A stretch of DNA of 64,000 bases, taken from assembly GCA_050014755.1 (NCBI GenBank), contig JBEKCS010000010.1, forward strand, positions 1 to 64,000, read 5' to 3'. Position numbers and translations under genes: made by a program. Below the pieces are notes generated by a model, which did no database searches, had not been told where the DNA came from, and was given only the letters and a program-made list of their open reading frames with translations. Shown in pieces: positions 1-10,892 of this stretch. Source of the stretch: Bog-756 sp050014755 (GTDB lineage Bacteria; Actinomycetota; Acidimicrobiia; Acidimicrobiales; RAAP-2). Position 1 is the stretch's first letter. Each line of letters begins with the position of its first letter.

Positions 1-175
1 CCTTTCTGTTCGAGGGTCGTGTGGACTTCAGCGAGTCACATCTTCCCAAGACAGGGGGCATTTTCCGCGTATGGTCAGACCTCAGCGGGAGGGGTCACGG
101 GCCGCAATTCGGTGGATCGAGGCTTAGGCGGCCCGGCCACGGCCCGAGCCGCGCAGGACGGCAAGGCGGCGGCGC
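1..175. other. Left-edge intergenic sequence
   Basis: This stretch lies downstream of the acyltransferase stop. I see no credible gene, RNA or strong hairpin. The ORFs that start here are shadows of the minus-strand gene. Confidence 0.5.
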
Positions 176-1756
176 TCAGGCCGGAAGCTCGGCGTGCCAC
201 CACGGGACGGGACGCTCGCGCCGGACCACCTCGGCAACCAACTCGGCCAGGGCCTCCTCCATTGCCGTGCCCAGGACATCGACGTCGGGCACCAGGTCCC
301 AACAGGCCTGGATCCCGACATGGACCGAGTCGAGGTACGAGAACACGGTGACGTTGACCCCCGCTCCCTCCACGATCGGGCCCAGCGGGTGGAGCGACGC
401 CATTCGGGCCCCCGCCAGGTGGAGCGCGACGTCGGGTCCGGGCACATTGGACACGACGACGTTGAAGAGGGGTGCCACATGGTCGAACAGGCGCAGATTG
501 GTCACCAGACGGGACACTCGGGTGGCGATCGCAGGGAAGGCGGCCTCGGCCCACGCCGAGTACACGTCCGAACCGATCGCCCGACTCTGCTCCTTGGCAG
601 CCCGCATGCCGTCGCGGATCTGGCCGAGACGGACGACCGGATCGGCCACCCCGGTGGCCAGCGAGACGAGGAGGGCGGACACCCGGTTCCCGAGGGTTCC
701 CTGTTCGGCCTCGCTGCGCACCGACACGGGCACCAGGGCGACGAGTGAGGTGTCCGGGTCCTCGCCTCGCCGGGCGAAGAACGTCCGCAGCGCGCCGGCG
801 GTCACTGCCAGGACGATGTCGTTCATCGTCCCTCCGAACGCATCGCGGACCCGCCGGACATCGACCAGCGGGAGATCGGCGAAGGCCACCCGCCGGTGCG
901 GCGATATGGCGGCGTTGATCGACGTCTGGGGCGCCTGGAACGGCGCCGGGGGGAGTGTGCCACCCACCTCGCGATTCCGGCCGGTGAGCGTCCGCGCCGT
1001 CCGGACCGTCTGAGCGACGGTGCGGGCCACGGCCTCGATCTGACCCGGAAGGTCCCCGAGGGACTGGCGAAGCTGGTCGATGTCGCCCGCCAGCCCGGCC
1101 GGCGTCCACCCATCAGGGCCCCCGTCAGGGCGGCCATACGGGCCGCCGTCGACACCTCCGCGTGGACCCGGACCCCGGTCCTCGGCGCTCTCGTGGTCGC
1201 CAGCCGTCCGTGAGGCCCCGGTGCCGTTCCCGGGTCGTGAGGACGGCTCGTCCCCGAAGAGCGGACGTGGTGTGGGATCAGGGGTCAGGTCGAGGAAGGC
1301 GGCCAGCACTTCGGCACCCGAGACGCCGTCGACGATGGCGTGGTGGACCTTGGAGACGAGCCCCACCCGGCCGCTCTCCAGCCCCTCGACGACATGGAAC
1401 TCCCACAGGGGGCGCGCCCGGTCGAGGGGCCGCGAGGCGATGTCGGCCACCAGCCGGGTCAGCTCGGCCGTCCCTCCGGGAGCCGGGAGGCTCAATCGCC
1501 GGACGTGGTAGTCGAGGTCGAACTCCGGGTCGTCGACGAGCGCCGGGTGTTGGAGCCCGAAGGGGACCTCGACCAGGCGCATGCGGAACGGCGGCACCAG
1601 GGGCACCCGTTCGCCCACCAGCGACCGGATCCGCCGGAAGGTCAGGCCCCCGGGCAGGTCGGACGGGTCGAACACCATGGTTCCCATGATGTGCAGGTGG
1701 GTCGTGGGTGATTCGAGCGCCAGGAACGCCCCGTCGAGTCCGGTCAGCCGGGCCAC
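176..1756 (-). CDS. Wax ester synthase / diacylglycerol acyltransferase (WS/DGAT) family protein
   Basis: This protein of 526 aa belongs to the WS/DGAT family, which transfers acyl groups from acyl-CoA to diacylglycerol or fatty alcohol to make storage triacylglycerol or wax esters. The family catalytic motif HHxxxDG is present as HHAIVDG near residue 138. The N-terminus (ARLTGLDGAFLALE) and the late 'NVVVSNVPGP' stretch are also typical. Between residues about 180 and 225 there is a Gly/Asp/Pro-rich insertion with DGGPDG-like units, which makes the protein longer than the usual 450-480 aa. The start is GTG, 2 bp after the dut stop, with no clear Shine-Dalgarno, so it is probably translationally coupled to dut. 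The substrate (wax or triacylglycerol) cannot be told from sequence. Confidence 0.9.
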   Translation of the reverse strand: MARLTGLDGAFLALESPTTHLHIMGTMVFDPSDLPGGLTFRRIRSLVGERVPLVPPFRMRLVEVPFGLQHPALVDDPEFDLDYHVRRLSLPAPGGTAELTRLVADIASRPLDRARPLWEFHVVEGLESGRVGLVSKVHHAIVDGVSGAEVLAAFLDLTPDPTPRPLFGDEPSSRPGNGTGASRTAGDHESAEDRGPGPRGGVDGGPYGRPDGGPDGWTPAGLAGDIDQLRQSLGDLPGQIEAVARTVAQTVRTARTLTGRNREVGGTLPPAPFQAPQTSINAAISPHRRVAFADLPLVDVRRVRDAFGGTMNDIVLAVTAGALRTFFARRGEDPDTSLVALVPVSVRSEAEQGTLGNRVSALLVSLATGVADPVVRLGQIRDGMRAAKEQSRAIGSDVYSAWAEAAFPAIATRVSRLVTNLRLFDHVAPLFNVVVSNVPGPDVALHLAGARMASLHPLGPIVEGAGVNVTVFSYLDSVHVGIQACWDLVPDVDVLGTAMEEALAELVAEVVRRERPVPWWHAELPA

Positions 1757-1758
1757 GT

Positions 1759-2268
1759 CTAACGGCCCGTCGACCCGAATCCACCGAGACCCCGCTCGGT
1801 ATCGGGCAGGGTCTCGACCTCGGCGAACTCGGCCGACTCCACCCGTTGGATGACCAGCTGGGCGATGCGGTCCCCCCGCTGGACCCGGTAGGGGACCTCG
1901 GGGTCGGTGTTGACCAGCAGGACGGCCAGCTCGTCCCGGTACCCGGAATCGATCAGGCCGGGAGTGTTGAGGCAGGTCACCCCGTGGCGTAGCGCCAGCC
2001 CGCTGCGGGGCTGGACGAAGCCGGCATAGCCGTGGGGGATGGACAGGGCGATGCCGGTGGGCACCATGGCCCGCCCGCCTCCCGGCTCGAGGAGCACCTC
2101 GATCCGGGCCACCAGATCCGCGCCCGCGTCACCGGCGTGGGCGTACCCGGGAAGCGGAAGGTCGGGATCGAGGCGGACCACCGCCACGGGCAGCGCGAGC
2201 GGTCGGTCGGTCGGTTCCGCTCCACTCCCGTCGTCTCGTCCAGGCGTCACCCGCTCACTCTGCGTCAT
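1759..2268 (-). CDS. dut: Deoxyuridine 5'-triphosphate nucleotidohydrolase (dUTPase)
   Basis: It hydrolyses dUTP to dUMP and pyrophosphate, keeping uracil out of DNA and supplying dUMP for thymidylate synthesis. The trimeric dUTPase motifs are in order: AGADL, PRSGLALRHG, NTPGLIDSGYRDE with the catalytic Asp, GDRIAQLVI, and the C-terminal Gly-rich RGLGGFGSTGR. I chose ATG at 2268 (169 aa) because a -10-like TAGCGT lies 8 nt upstream; a longer frame from 2295 would begin upstream of that box. The gene diverges from orn and is followed after 2 bp by the acyltransferase. Confidence 0.95.
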   Translation of the reverse strand: MTQSERVTPGRDDGSGAEPTDRPLALPVAVVRLDPDLPLPGYAHAGDAGADLVARIEVLLEPGGGRAMVPTGIALSIPHGYAGFVQPRSGLALRHGVTCLNTPGLIDSGYRDELAVLLVNTDPEVPYRVQRGDRIAQLVIQRVESAEFAEVETLPDTERGLGGFGSTGR

Positions 2269-2276
2269 CGACCCGG

Positions 2277-2282
2277 ACGCTA
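2277..2282 (-). promoter_or_regulatory. Candidate -10 box for dut (leaderless type)
   Basis: TAGCGT on the minus strand sits 8 nt before the dut ATG, so transcription would begin at or within a base or two of the start codon. There is no recognisable -35. The orn promoter opposite has the identical hexamer. Confidence 0.6.
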
Positions 2283-2369
2283 CCGCCCGGGACACGGGCC
2301 CGACGAGTCCGCACCGAGCCGCTGGCCGCCCACGATGAGTGGCGCGCCGGTTTCTGACGATCCGTCACC

Positions 2370-2398
2370 TTGGAGGTACGGCCCGTACCCGGTAGCGT
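2370..2398 (+). promoter_or_regulatory. Candidate orn promoter with palindrome in its spacer
   Basis: A -35-like TTGGAG (2370-2375), a 17-bp spacer and -10 TAGCGT (2393-2398) end 6 nt before the orn GTG, giving a leaderless arrangement. A perfect 7+1+7 palindrome, GGTACGG-C-CCGTACC (2375-2389), fills most of the spacer. A palindrome in this position could be an operator; no regulator is identifiable. Confidence 0.55.
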
Positions 2399-2404
2399 GA
2401 CCGC

Positions 2405-2950
2405 GTGCTGGTGTGGATGGATCTGGAGATGACCGGGCTCGAGGCGGATCGCCACGTCATCGTCGAGATCGCCACCCTGGTCACCGACGACGAGCTGGCC
2501 GTGGTGGCCGAAGGACCCGACCTGGTGATCGGCGCCACCGAGGAGCAGCTGGCGGCGATGGACGACTTCGTGTGCGACATGCACACGGCAAGCGGCCTGC
2601 TCGACGAGATCGTGGCATCCGAACTGACCCTGGCCGATGCGGGCCGGATGACGCTGGACTTCATCACCGCCCATGTCCCGAAGGCACGCACGGTGCCGCT
2701 GGCCGGCAATTCGATCGGCACCGACCGACGGTTCCTGGCGGCCTATCTACCCGAGGTCGAGGAGTACCTCCACTACCGGTCGGTCGACGTGTCGACGGTC
2801 AAGGAACTCGCCGGCCGGTGGTACCCCGAAGCCCTGGCGGCAGCCCCCAAGAAGGCCGGGGGCCACCGGGCCATGGACGACATCCGTGAGTCGCTGGCGG
2901 AGCTGGCCTACTACCGATCCACCATCTTCCGGGACACGACAGCGCCCTGA
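2405..2950 (+). CDS. orn: Oligoribonuclease
   Basis: This is a DEDDh-family 3'-5' exoribonuclease that degrades 2-5 nt RNA fragments and, in many bacteria, pGpG from cyclic-di-GMP breakdown. At 181 aa it has normal family length. Residues D6 and E8 (WMDLEMTGL) form the first acidic motif. Further motifs are NSIGTDRRFL in mid-protein and the C-terminal HRAMDDIRESL, which supplies the catalytic His and Asp. The GTG start lies 6 nt after a -10-like TAGCGT, so the mRNA is probably leaderless. A role in c-di-GMP turnover would fit with the GGDEF/EAL protein at the right end of the window, but that is inference. Confidence 0.95.
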   Translation: MLVWMDLEMTGLEADRHVIVEIATLVTDDELAVVAEGPDLVIGATEEQLAAMDDFVCDMHTASGLLDEIVASELTLADAGRMTLDFITAHVPKARTVPLAGNSIGTDRRFLAAYLPEVEEYLHYRSVDVSTVKELAGRWYPEALAAAPKKAGGHRAMDDIRESLAELAYYRSTIFRDTTAP

Positions 2951-3021
2951 CCGCGAGGTCGGGTGGCGGGACCCGCCCAGCCGTCGCCCATGCCGTCGCA
3001 CCCACAGCGAGAGGAGCAGAC

Positions 3022-4869
3022 ATGGCCACTCCGGCCGAGCACACCCAGGCATCCGGGGACGAGGCGTCAGAGGGAGACGCGACCCGAATACCGACCCGCG
3101 CCGAGGCGACGGCCGTCCTGACCGCGCCCGACGGTCCTTTCGCCATGGAGGACGTCATCATCCGAGGCGCCCGCGTACGGACCTGGAAGACGGCGCCGGC
3201 CAGCCTGCGGGCCGTGTTCGAGCTGTCCGCGCACCAAGGAGGCAAGGACTTCCTCGTCTACGAGGACGAGCGGGTCACCTTCGAGGAGAACTTCCGTATC
3301 GTGGCCACTCTCGGCCACCAGCTCATCGACCGGTTCGGCGTGCGTCCCGGCGACCGGGTGGCCATCGCCATGCGGAACCTCCCCGAATGGGTCATGGCCT
3401 TCTGGGCGACGATCACCATCGGCGCCGTCGCCGTTCCCCTCAACGCCTGGTGGACGGGAGAGGAGCTCGCCTACGGGCTGGCCGACTCGGGCACCAAGGT
3501 GGTCTTCTTGGACGAGGAGCGCCAAGGCAGGATCTCCCATCACCTGGCCGACATCCCCGAGCTCGAGGCGATGATCGTGACGTGCGAGGAGCACGACCCC
3601 GACGGTGGCCGGCGAGCGGCGGTAGGCGCCCACCTCGACCGTGCCGGCCTCGAGCCGCTCCCCGTGGTGCCCTTCACCGATGTGGTGGGAACGCCGGTGG
3701 CCGATGCCACCCTGCCCGACGTCACCATCGACCCCGACGACGACGCCACCATCTTCTACACGTCGGGCACGACCGGTAGGCCCAAGGGTGCCGTCGGCAC
3801 CCACCGCAACAGCGTCTCCAACCTCATGAACCTGTTCTTCGTCGCCACCCTGGGCGGCATGAGACGGACTGCGGAGCAGGTGGCCTCCTCGCCGGGCGGT
3901 CAGAACGCCAACCTGCTTTCCGTGCCCCTGTTCCACGCCACCGGGTGCCATGCGCTGCTGGTCACCAACACGGCTGCCGGCGGAAAGCTGGTCATGATGC
4001 ACCACTTCAACCCCGAAAGGGCCCTCGAGCTCATCGAGCGGGAGCGGATCACCGTCTTCGGCGGGGTGCCCGCCATGGTGATGGAGGTCATCGACTCGCC
4101 CGAGTTCGCCACCCGGGACACTTCCTCGGTCCAGTCGATCTCCTACGGCGGCGCCCCCTGCCCGCCCGACCTGGTCCGACGGATCAAGGAGCACTTCCCC
4201 GGTGGAGCGCCGGGCAACGGCTACGGGCTCACCGAGACCTCGGCGATGACCACCATGAACACCGGCGACGACTACGTGCGCAAGCCGGACAGCGTCGGCC
4301 CACCGGCCCCCGTGTGCGACGTCGCCGTCGTGCCCGAGGACTGGGACGGCGAGGAACCGCCGGCGGACCAGGACGTCGATCCGTCCCGGACCGGCGAGCT
4401 GTGGATCAAGGGCCCCAACGTCGTCCGGGGCTACTGGAACCAGCCCGAGGCCACCGCCGCCACGTTCTCCAAGGGCTGGCTCCACTCGGGCGACGTCGCC
4501 CGCATCGACGACGAAGGCTTCGTCCACATCGTCGACCGGGCCAAGGACGTGATCATCCGGGGCGGCGAGAACGTCTACTGCGTCGAGGTCGAGGGAGCGC
4601 TCCACGAGCATCCGGCGGTCGCCGACTGCGCCGTCATCGGTGTCCCCCATCCGGTGCTGAGCGAGGAGGTCGGCGCGGTCATCGTCCTGCGTCCGGGCAT
4701 GGACGTGGCGGCCGACGAGCTGTCCCGCCACGTTCGCGAGCGCCTGGCCGGCTTCAACGTGCCGTCACGGTACTGGTTCCGGGCGGAGTCCCTCCCCCGC
4801 AATCCGGCCGGAAAGATCCTCAAGCGCGAGCTACGCACGGAGTTCCTCGGGGACGCTCCCGTCTTCTGA
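3022..4869 (+). CDS. Acyl-CoA synthetase (AMP-forming), fatty-acid-CoA ligase family
   Basis: This 615-aa member of the ANL adenylate-forming superfamily activates a carboxylic acid, probably a fatty acid, through an acyl-AMP to acyl-CoA. Visible motifs are the P-loop-like YTSGTTGRPKG (near residue 250), GYGLTETSA (near 404), HSGDVARIDDEG with the adenylate-binding Asp, DRAKDVIIRGGENVY at the hinge, and the C-terminal PAGKILKREL with the catalytic Lys. A Shine-Dalgarno-like GAGAGG precedes the ATG by 7 nt. It lies 71 bp downstream of orn. The acyltransferase across the dut-orn divide could use its product, but the two are not co-transcribed and exact substrate is unknown. Confidence 0.92.
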   Translation: MATPAEHTQASGDEASEGDATRIPTRAEATAVLTAPDGPFAMEDVIIRGARVRTWKTAPASLRAVFELSAHQGGKDFLVYEDERVTFEENFRIVATLGHQLIDRFGVRPGDRVAIAMRNLPEWVMAFWATITIGAVAVPLNAWWTGEELAYGLADSGTKVVFLDEERQGRISHHLADIPELEAMIVTCEEHDPDGGRRAAVGAHLDRAGLEPLPVVPFTDVVGTPVADATLPDVTIDPDDDATIFYTSGTTGRPKGAVGTHRNSVSNLMNLFFVATLGGMRRTAEQVASSPGGQNANLLSVPLFHATGCHALLVTNTAAGGKLVMMHHFNPERALELIERERITVFGGVPAMVMEVIDSPEFATRDTSSVQSISYGGAPCPPDLVRRIKEHFPGGAPGNGYGLTETSAMTTMNTGDDYVRKPDSVGPPAPVCDVAVVPEDWDGEEPPADQDVDPSRTGELWIKGPNVVRGYWNQPEATAATFSKGWLHSGDVARIDDEGFVHIVDRAKDVIIRGGENVYCVEVEGALHEHPAVADCAVIGVPHPVLSEEVGAVIVLRPGMDVAADELSRHVRERLAGFNVPSRYWFRAESLPRNPAGKILKRELRTEFLGDAPVF

Positions 4870-4896
4870 TCCCGCCGGCGCACCTGCTCTGCCAAG

Positions 4897-5115
4897 ATGA
4901 GCTCCATGGGATCCGACGGCAGCAAGCCCCGCAAGAAGCGGTCCCACCTCCCGAAGGTGCCGAAGTACGAGGAGCCCAACCGGCTCGAGGGGGCCCAGGG
5001 AGGCGTCAGCTTCGGCAGGACCGGACACTCGTCGGACCACCACCCCCACCCCGACAAGCCGACCGGGTTCGGCGCCTGGGTACTCAGGGTCCTCGGCAGG
5101 GGCCCCAGGTCCTAG
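4897..5115 (+). CDS. Small basic protein of unknown function
   Basis: I do not recognise this 72-aa protein. It is polar and Lys/Arg/His/Pro-rich (SKPRKKRSHLPKVPKYEEPN near the N-terminus, a His-rich SDHHPHPDK in the middle) and ends in a short amphipathic GFGAWVLRVLGRG stretch. It has no signal peptide or transmembrane segment. It follows the acyl-CoA synthetase by 27 bp on the same strand, and a hairpin directly after its stop suggests it closes that transcript. An internal ATG four codons in (MGSDGS) could be the real start. Coding status rests on frame length, position and composition only. Confidence 0.55.
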   Translation: MSSMGSDGSKPRKKRSHLPKVPKYEEPNRLEGAQGGVSFGRTGHSSDHHPHPDKPTGFGAWVLRVLGRGPRS

Positions 5116-5132
5116 ACCGGGCCCTGCCCGGT
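5116..5132. terminator. Hairpin between convergent genes
   Basis: ACCGGGC-CCT-GCCCGGT is a perfect 7-bp stem with a 3-nt loop, in the 16 bp between the stop codons of the plus-strand small protein and minus-strand ribF. Its symmetry suits a bidirectional terminator, although there is no T-tract. Confidence 0.55.
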
Positions 5133-6091
5133 CAGGGAACGGCCAGCAGGGCGCGGGTCCTGTCGACGTCACGCCGCATCTGCTCCACGAGCGCGTCGAC
5201 CGAGTCGAACGCCAACTCGTCACGGAGGCGGTGGACGAACGACAGCCGGGCCTGCTCGCCGTAGAGGTCGCCCGCAAAGTCGAGGAGATGGGCTTCGACC
5301 AGCAGCTCGCCGTCGGACCCGTAGAACGTCGGTCGACGACCCACGGACACCGCGGCCTTCGAGCGGGAGCCGTCGGGTCGCTCGAACCAGCCGGCGTAGA
5401 TGCCGGGGGCGGGAAGGCAGATGTCCCCCGGGATGGCCAGGTTGGCCGTCGGGAAGCCGAGCTCGGAACCGCCCCGGCGGTCCCCGGTCACCACCGGCCC
5501 GCGGACCTGGTGCGGCCGTCCGAGCAGTGCGGCGGCGCCCTCCACCTTGCCTTCGGCGACCAGCGTCCGGACCCGGGTCGACGACACCGCCTGGGCTCCT
5601 GTCCCGTCGGGGCCCCCCACCGAGACCAGTGCCACCCCGTCCACCGCGAACCCCGCGACCGAGCCCATCTCGGTGAGGAGCGCGACATTCCCCTTCCGAC
5701 CGTGGCCGAAGTGGAAGTCCTTCCCCACCACCACCAGCCGGGCGTCGAGCCCTTCGACCAGCTCGTGGGTGACGAAGTCCTCGGCGGTCTCGTTGGCCCG
5801 CTCCTCGTCGAATCGGACGACCACCGTGCGGTCGACCCCGGCCGATGCCAGCAACTCGAGTTTCTGGTCGAGATCGCACAAGAGGAGGGGCGCCGACTCG
5901 GGGCGCACGATGGCGGCCGGGTGCCGGTCGAACGTGACCACCACGGTGGCGAGGCCGTTGTCCTCGGCGCGGGTCCGGAGCTCGGCAAGCAGGGCGCGGT
6001 GGCCCAGGTGGACGCCGTCGTAGGCGCCGATGGTGACGGCCGAACCACCGGCCGGGGGCCGCCGCGGCTCACTGTCGGTCACGATATCCAC
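5132..6091 (-). CDS. ribF: Bifunctional riboflavin kinase / FAD synthetase
   Basis: RibF phosphorylates riboflavin to FMN and then adenylylates it to FAD. The N-terminal nucleotidyltransferase domain has the signature GAYDGVHLGHRALL near residue 22 and the C-terminal flavokinase domain has GDRRGGSELGFPTANL near residue 200. The 319-aa length is normal. The GTG start lies 55 bp after the truB stop, and this is the last gene of the long minus-strand translation block. A weak TAACCT 8 nt ahead of the GTG could be its own promoter, so it may be transcribed both with truB and separately. Confidence 0.95.
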   Translation of the reverse strand: MDIVTDSEPRRPPAGGSAVTIGAYDGVHLGHRALLAELRTRAEDNGLATVVVTFDRHPAAIVRPESAPLLLCDLDQKLELLASAGVDRTVVVRFDEERANETAEDFVTHELVEGLDARLVVVGKDFHFGHGRKGNVALLTEMGSVAGFAVDGVALVSVGGPDGTGAQAVSSTRVRTLVAEGKVEGAAALLGRPHQVRGPVVTGDRRGGSELGFPTANLAIPGDICLPAPGIYAGWFERPDGSRSKAAVSVGRRPTFYGSDGELLVEAHLLDFAGDLYGEQARLSFVHRLRDELAFDSVDALVEQMRRDVDRTRALLAVP

Positions 6092-6146
6092 AGTGAGGAA
6101 GGTTACTGCCGAGTCCGCGTCGTACTTGTGTCAGCGACCGCGGCGG

Positions 6147-7040
6147 TCAGCCGGCCGACTCGACCACCACGGCCGGGCGGATCCGGTCGGTCTCCGTGGC
6201 CTCGTAGACCGCGAGCAGGTGATGGGCGTCGTCGACCAGACCCCAGGGACCGTCACCGGACACGCCGAGGGGCACACGGTCGAGCGGAAGCCCCCGGGCG
6301 ACCAGCTTCTGGGCGTCGAGCGGCACCACCACCTGGTCGAGATCGCGCATGGCCTGGGCCGGGGTGAGCACCACCGCTGGAGTGAGCTCGTCGACCACGC
6401 GGGCGTCCTCGGTGGTGAACGACCCGATCCGGGTGCGCCGGAGGTTGCGCAGATGGGCGCCACCGCCGAGGGCGATGCCGAGGTCGGCGGCCAGGACCCG
6501 CACGTAGGTACCCGACGAGCACTCGACCTCGACGCGGAATACGCCCGGGGTGAGTCCGGGGGTGACGTCGTAGCGGTACACGGTCACCGGGCGGGGCGCC
6601 CGCTCCACCTCGATCCCCTCGCGTGCCAGCTCGTGCAGGCGCCGGCCGCCGACCTTCACGGCCGACACCATCGGGGGGACCTGTTCGATCGCTCCGGTCA
6701 GGGTGAGCGCCGCCTCGCGTACCGCGGCCAGCGACACGTCCCCCATGTCCCAGGTCCCGACCACCTCGCCTGACGCGTCGAGGGTGGAGGTGGCCGTGCC
6801 GAGCACCACCTCGGCCTCGTAGGTCTTGGGGAGTGCGGTCAGGAAGCGCATCAGGCGGGTGGTGCGGCCGAGGCCCACGAGGAGCACCCCGGTGGCGTCG
6901 GGGTCGAGGGTGCCGGCATGGCCCACCCGCTTCTGGCCGAAGATGCGCCGGCACCGGGCAACGACGTCGTGCGAGGTCCACCCGGCCTCCTTGTCCACCA
7001 CGACCAGGCCGTTGACCTGGTCGACCGCCGATGGACTCAC
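6147..7040 (-). CDS. truB: tRNA pseudouridine(55) synthase
   Basis: TruB isomerises U55 in the T-loop of tRNAs to pseudouridine. The catalytic Asp lies in HAGTLDPDATGVLL near residue 40. KEAGWTSHDVV near residue 17 is the usual N-terminal family motif. A C-terminal PUA-like RNA-binding region follows. At 297 aa it is typical. Its GTG start overlaps the rbfA stop (GTGA), so translation is probably coupled to rbfA, a pairing common across bacteria. Confidence 0.95.
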   Translation of the reverse strand: MSPSAVDQVNGLVVVDKEAGWTSHDVVARCRRIFGQKRVGHAGTLDPDATGVLLVGLGRTTRLMRFLTALPKTYEAEVVLGTATSTLDASGEVVGTWDMGDVSLAAVREAALTLTGAIEQVPPMVSAVKVGGRRLHELAREGIEVERAPRPVTVYRYDVTPGLTPGVFRVEVECSSGTYVRVLAADLGIALGGGAHLRNLRRTRIGSFTTEDARVVDELTPAVVLTPAQAMRDLDQVVVPLDAQKLVARGLPLDRVPLGVSGDGPWGLVDDAHHLLAVYEATETDRIRPAVVVESAG

Positions 7041-7453
7041 GTGGCGCCGCCGTAGCCGCTCCCGCCGCCGTCCCCGCCGGGTGCGTCGTCCTCGCCGTCG
7101 TGGATCCGGCGGATGAGGTCCTCGACCCGGCTGCCGGCGACGACGGCCGGGTCCTGGGCGAACGACAGCAGCGGGGTGCGCTTGAGCTTGGTCTGGCGGG
7201 CCACGGCCTTCTGCACCTGGACCCGTCGTTCGTCGAGTGCGGCGGCGGCGTCCTCGGACAGGGAGCTCAGGTAGACCTTGGCCTGACGGAGATCGGACGT
7301 CGAGTCCACCGAGGTGACGGTCACCATCCTCAGCCGTTCGTCCGCATCGGCCAGTCGCTCGAGCTCCTCGGCCACCACCTGGCGCAGCACCTGGTTGACC
7401 CGCAGGGAGCGGGCATAGGGGGCCACACCCCGGTTGTCCTGACGACGTGCCAC
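7037..7453 (-). CDS. rbfA: 30S ribosome-binding factor A
   Basis: RbfA is a small KH-fold protein that binds late 30S assembly intermediates and assists 16S rRNA 5'-end maturation. The family core is visible: RVNQVLRQVVAEELERLAD, then VTVTSVDSTSDLRQAKVYLS, and the helix rich in RRVQVQKAVARQ. It is 138 aa, with an extra Gly-rich tail (GGDGGGSGYGG). A GGAGG sequence 5 nt before the GTG supports the start. It follows infB by 64 bp and overlaps truB by 4 bp. Confidence 0.95.
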   Translation of the reverse strand: MARRQDNRGVAPYARSLRVNQVLRQVVAEELERLADADERLRMVTVTSVDSTSDLRQAKVYLSSLSEDAAAALDERRVQVQKAVARQTKLKRTPLLSFAQDPAVVAGSRVEDLIRRIHDGEDDAPGGDGGGSGYGGAT

Positions 7454-7517
7454 TGGTCCTCCGGTCCGTCTACGACCACCTGATCGTGCCGCCCCCGACC
7501 CGAGACGGCCGGCACTG

Positions 7518-10529
<3,012 letters not shown>

Positions 10530-10598
10530 CGGCTGTTACTGCCCTTCCTTCGATGTCGTAGATGCCAAAGCGCACATACGACCCTCCATCCTCGCACA

Positions 10599-10892
10599 TC
10601 ACAACGCCGGACTCTCCCGACCATTCCAGTCCGGAGTCCCGACGGAACTACCGAGCTCTCGCCTCAGCCCGTCCACCGCACCGGTGTCCACCGGACCCCG
10701 CAGCGCCCGCTCGAACGCCCGGCGCTTCTGCGCCGCGTCGACGCACGCCACCGAGTCCCGGCACAACCAGGCGCCACGACCCGGGAGCGCACGCCCTGTG
10801 GCCAGGGATCCGTCCCCGAGTCGCACGACCCGCACCATGGTGTCCGCCGGACCGTTCCGGCGGCACCCGATACAGGTCCGCTGTGGGGTTAT
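10599..10892 (-). CDS. ylxR: YlxR-family nucleic-acid-binding protein (RnpM) with apparent ATA start
   Basis: YlxR is a small basic RNA-binding protein of nusA-infB operons; a Bacillus homologue has been linked to RNase P. The family core is intact: RTCIGCR near the N-terminus, then MVRVVRL and GRGAWLCRDSVAC. No ATG, GTG, TTG or CTG lies near the required N-terminus. The only position with correct spacing is ATA at 10892, six nt after GGGGAGGA (10899-10906), which overlaps the nusA stop as ATAA. That start gives 97 aa. The next in-frame ATG, at MVRVVRL, would delete the CIGC motif. An upstream GTG deep inside nusA would add an Arg/Gly-rich frame shadow of about 80 residues. Confidence 0.85.
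   Translation of the reverse strand: MTPQRTCIGCRRNGPADTMVRVVRLGDGSLATGRALPGRGAWLCRDSVACVDAAQKRRAFERALRGPVDTGAVDGLRRELGSSVGTPDWNGRESPAL

Noticed and set aside
3067..4731. 554-codon minus-strand frame inside the acyl-CoA synthetase
   Set aside because: The plus-strand gene has all adenylation motifs; the antisense frame has none.
6092..6146. Riboswitch upstream of ribF
   Set aside because: The gap is 55 bp, far too short for an FMN riboswitch, and lacks its conserved helices.
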